Origin: Marixanthomonas ophiurae
GTDB lineage: Bacteria > Bacteroidota > Bacteroidia > Flavobacteriales > Flavobacteriaceae
Reading direction: 5' to 3'
DNA length: 64,000 bases
NCBI RefSeq assembly: GCF_003413745.1
Contig: NZ_QVID01000001.1
Location: 496,001-560,000 of the forward strand
Part shown: positions 63,701 to 64,000 of the stretch, piece after piece
How positions within the stretch are numbered: position 1 is the first letter of the stretch
How the letters are laid out: each line of letters opens with the position of its first letter
Notes under the pieces: model-generated
The model's database searches: none
Told to the model about the DNA's origin: nothing
The model's input: only the letters and a program-made list of their open reading frames with translations
Position numbers and translations under genes: made by a program

Positions 63701-64000
63701 ATGGAAAATCACGAGCAGCACAAAAACAACGAAATGGACCATTCGAAAATGGATCATTCTAAAATGAACCACGAAAAAGAAGATCATTCCAAAATGGATC
63801 ATTCCAAAATGAGAAATGGAGGTGGAGACCATTCGGGTCATAATCCGGGTCACGGACAAATGGGTCACGACCATCATAAAATGATGATTGCAGACTTTAG
63901 AAAACGGTTTTGGGTAACACTCGTGCTTACCATCCCCATATTGTTCTTCTCACCAATGATTCAAGAATTTTTTGGTTATGAATTTTTACTTCCAGGAAAT
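63701..64000 (+). CDS. Metal P-type ATPase with His/Met-rich N-terminus, partial
   Basis: First 100 residues; the gene runs past the window edge. The N-terminal 65 residues contain repeated DHSKM and HNPGHG units (His, Met, Asp), followed by KRFWVTLVLTIPILFFSPMIQ, the first helix of CopB-type P1B ATPases. It is likely the Cu+/Cu2+/Ag+ transporter CopB type, different from the HMA-containing one at 17973-20231. The core motifs are outside the window. Confidence 0.8.
   Translation, partial: MENHEQHKNNEMDHSKMDHSKMNHEKEDHSKMDHSKMRNGGGDHSGHNPGHGQMGHDHHKMMIADFRKRFWVTLVLTIPILFFSPMIQEFFGYEFLLPGN

Larger units (their letters stand above)
15403..64000. mobile_element. Tyrosine-integrase genomic island, left part
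   Basis: The left border is the truncated tRNA-Leu, followed 153 bases later by a complete integrase. Everything to the right is metal resistance, accessory metabolism and stress genes, unlike the housekeeping content to the left. No second copy of the tRNA core (the anticodon loop through the acceptor strand) was seen up to 64,000, so the island extends beyond the window and is at least 48.6 kb. No relaxase, type IV secretion or replication genes are visible in this part. Whether it is an integrative conjugative element or a non-conjugative island cannot be decided here. Confidence 0.65.

Overview
The window reads as chromosome of a Flavobacteriaceae-type bacterium (phylum Bacteroidota). It is AT-rich, several secreted proteins end in type A sorting domains of the type IX secretion system (T9SS), promoters match the Bacteroidota pattern TTTG-N19-TAnnTTTG, and the families present (HYC_CC_PP, DUF3347, MarC, DUF3109, CtpA-like S41 protease) are typical of that group. 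No species can be named from the sequence.

Bases 1 to about 15,400 look like resident chromosome. They hold four secreted or surface proteins on the minus strand, a sigma factor / TPR membrane protein / TPR-CHAT peptidase operon (5,192-9,520), then housekeeping-type genes (DUF3109, MarC, S41 protease, dCMP deaminase, HupE/UreJ) and a tandem pair of T9SS proteins. Two minus-strand genes next to the sigma factor share a 60-bp upstream element with 50 of 60 identical bases.

At 15,403 a truncated tRNA-Leu(CAA) 3' part lies directly before a complete tyrosine integrase. I read this as the left attachment site of a genomic island that continues past base 64,000. No right end and no conjugation genes are visible. 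From 16,948 to 37,854 the island is almost entirely minus strand and is a copper/silver resistance cluster: Cu+ P-type ATPase, HMA protein, CDF-type transporter, an AraC regulator with an HMA-like sensor domain, Cus-type RND pump (adaptor, pump, outer-membrane factor), a multicopper oxidase fused to a CopB-like barrel, permease, DUF305, PepSY, DUF3347, haem-binding and DUF302 proteins. A divergent TonB-dependent receptor (38,082-40,309) carries a one-base frameshift in an A tract. Its promoter is flanked by two Fur-like palindromes, and a HYC_CC_PP gene lies on each side.

From 42,479 to the right edge, 27 genes run in one direction with very small gaps. The first block is small metal-binding or membrane proteins. 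The second is a set of central-metabolism enzymes: type II NADH dehydrogenase, type II (archaeal-type) GAPDH, class I aldolase, ATP-type phosphofructokinase, LdhA-like D-lactate dehydrogenase, with transporters and universal stress proteins. The third is an ATP-cone/nuclease-fold protein, an MBL-fold RNA-processing-type enzyme, an AMP-phosphorylase-type enzyme and a PRPP synthetase. A second, His/Met-rich metal P-type ATPase starts at 63,701 and is cut by the window edge.

My main inference is that the island combines copper detoxification with a backup metabolism built from enzymes that avoid metal cofactors and Fe-S clusters, so that sugar catabolism, NADH oxidation and PRPP supply could continue while metals damage the native enzymes.
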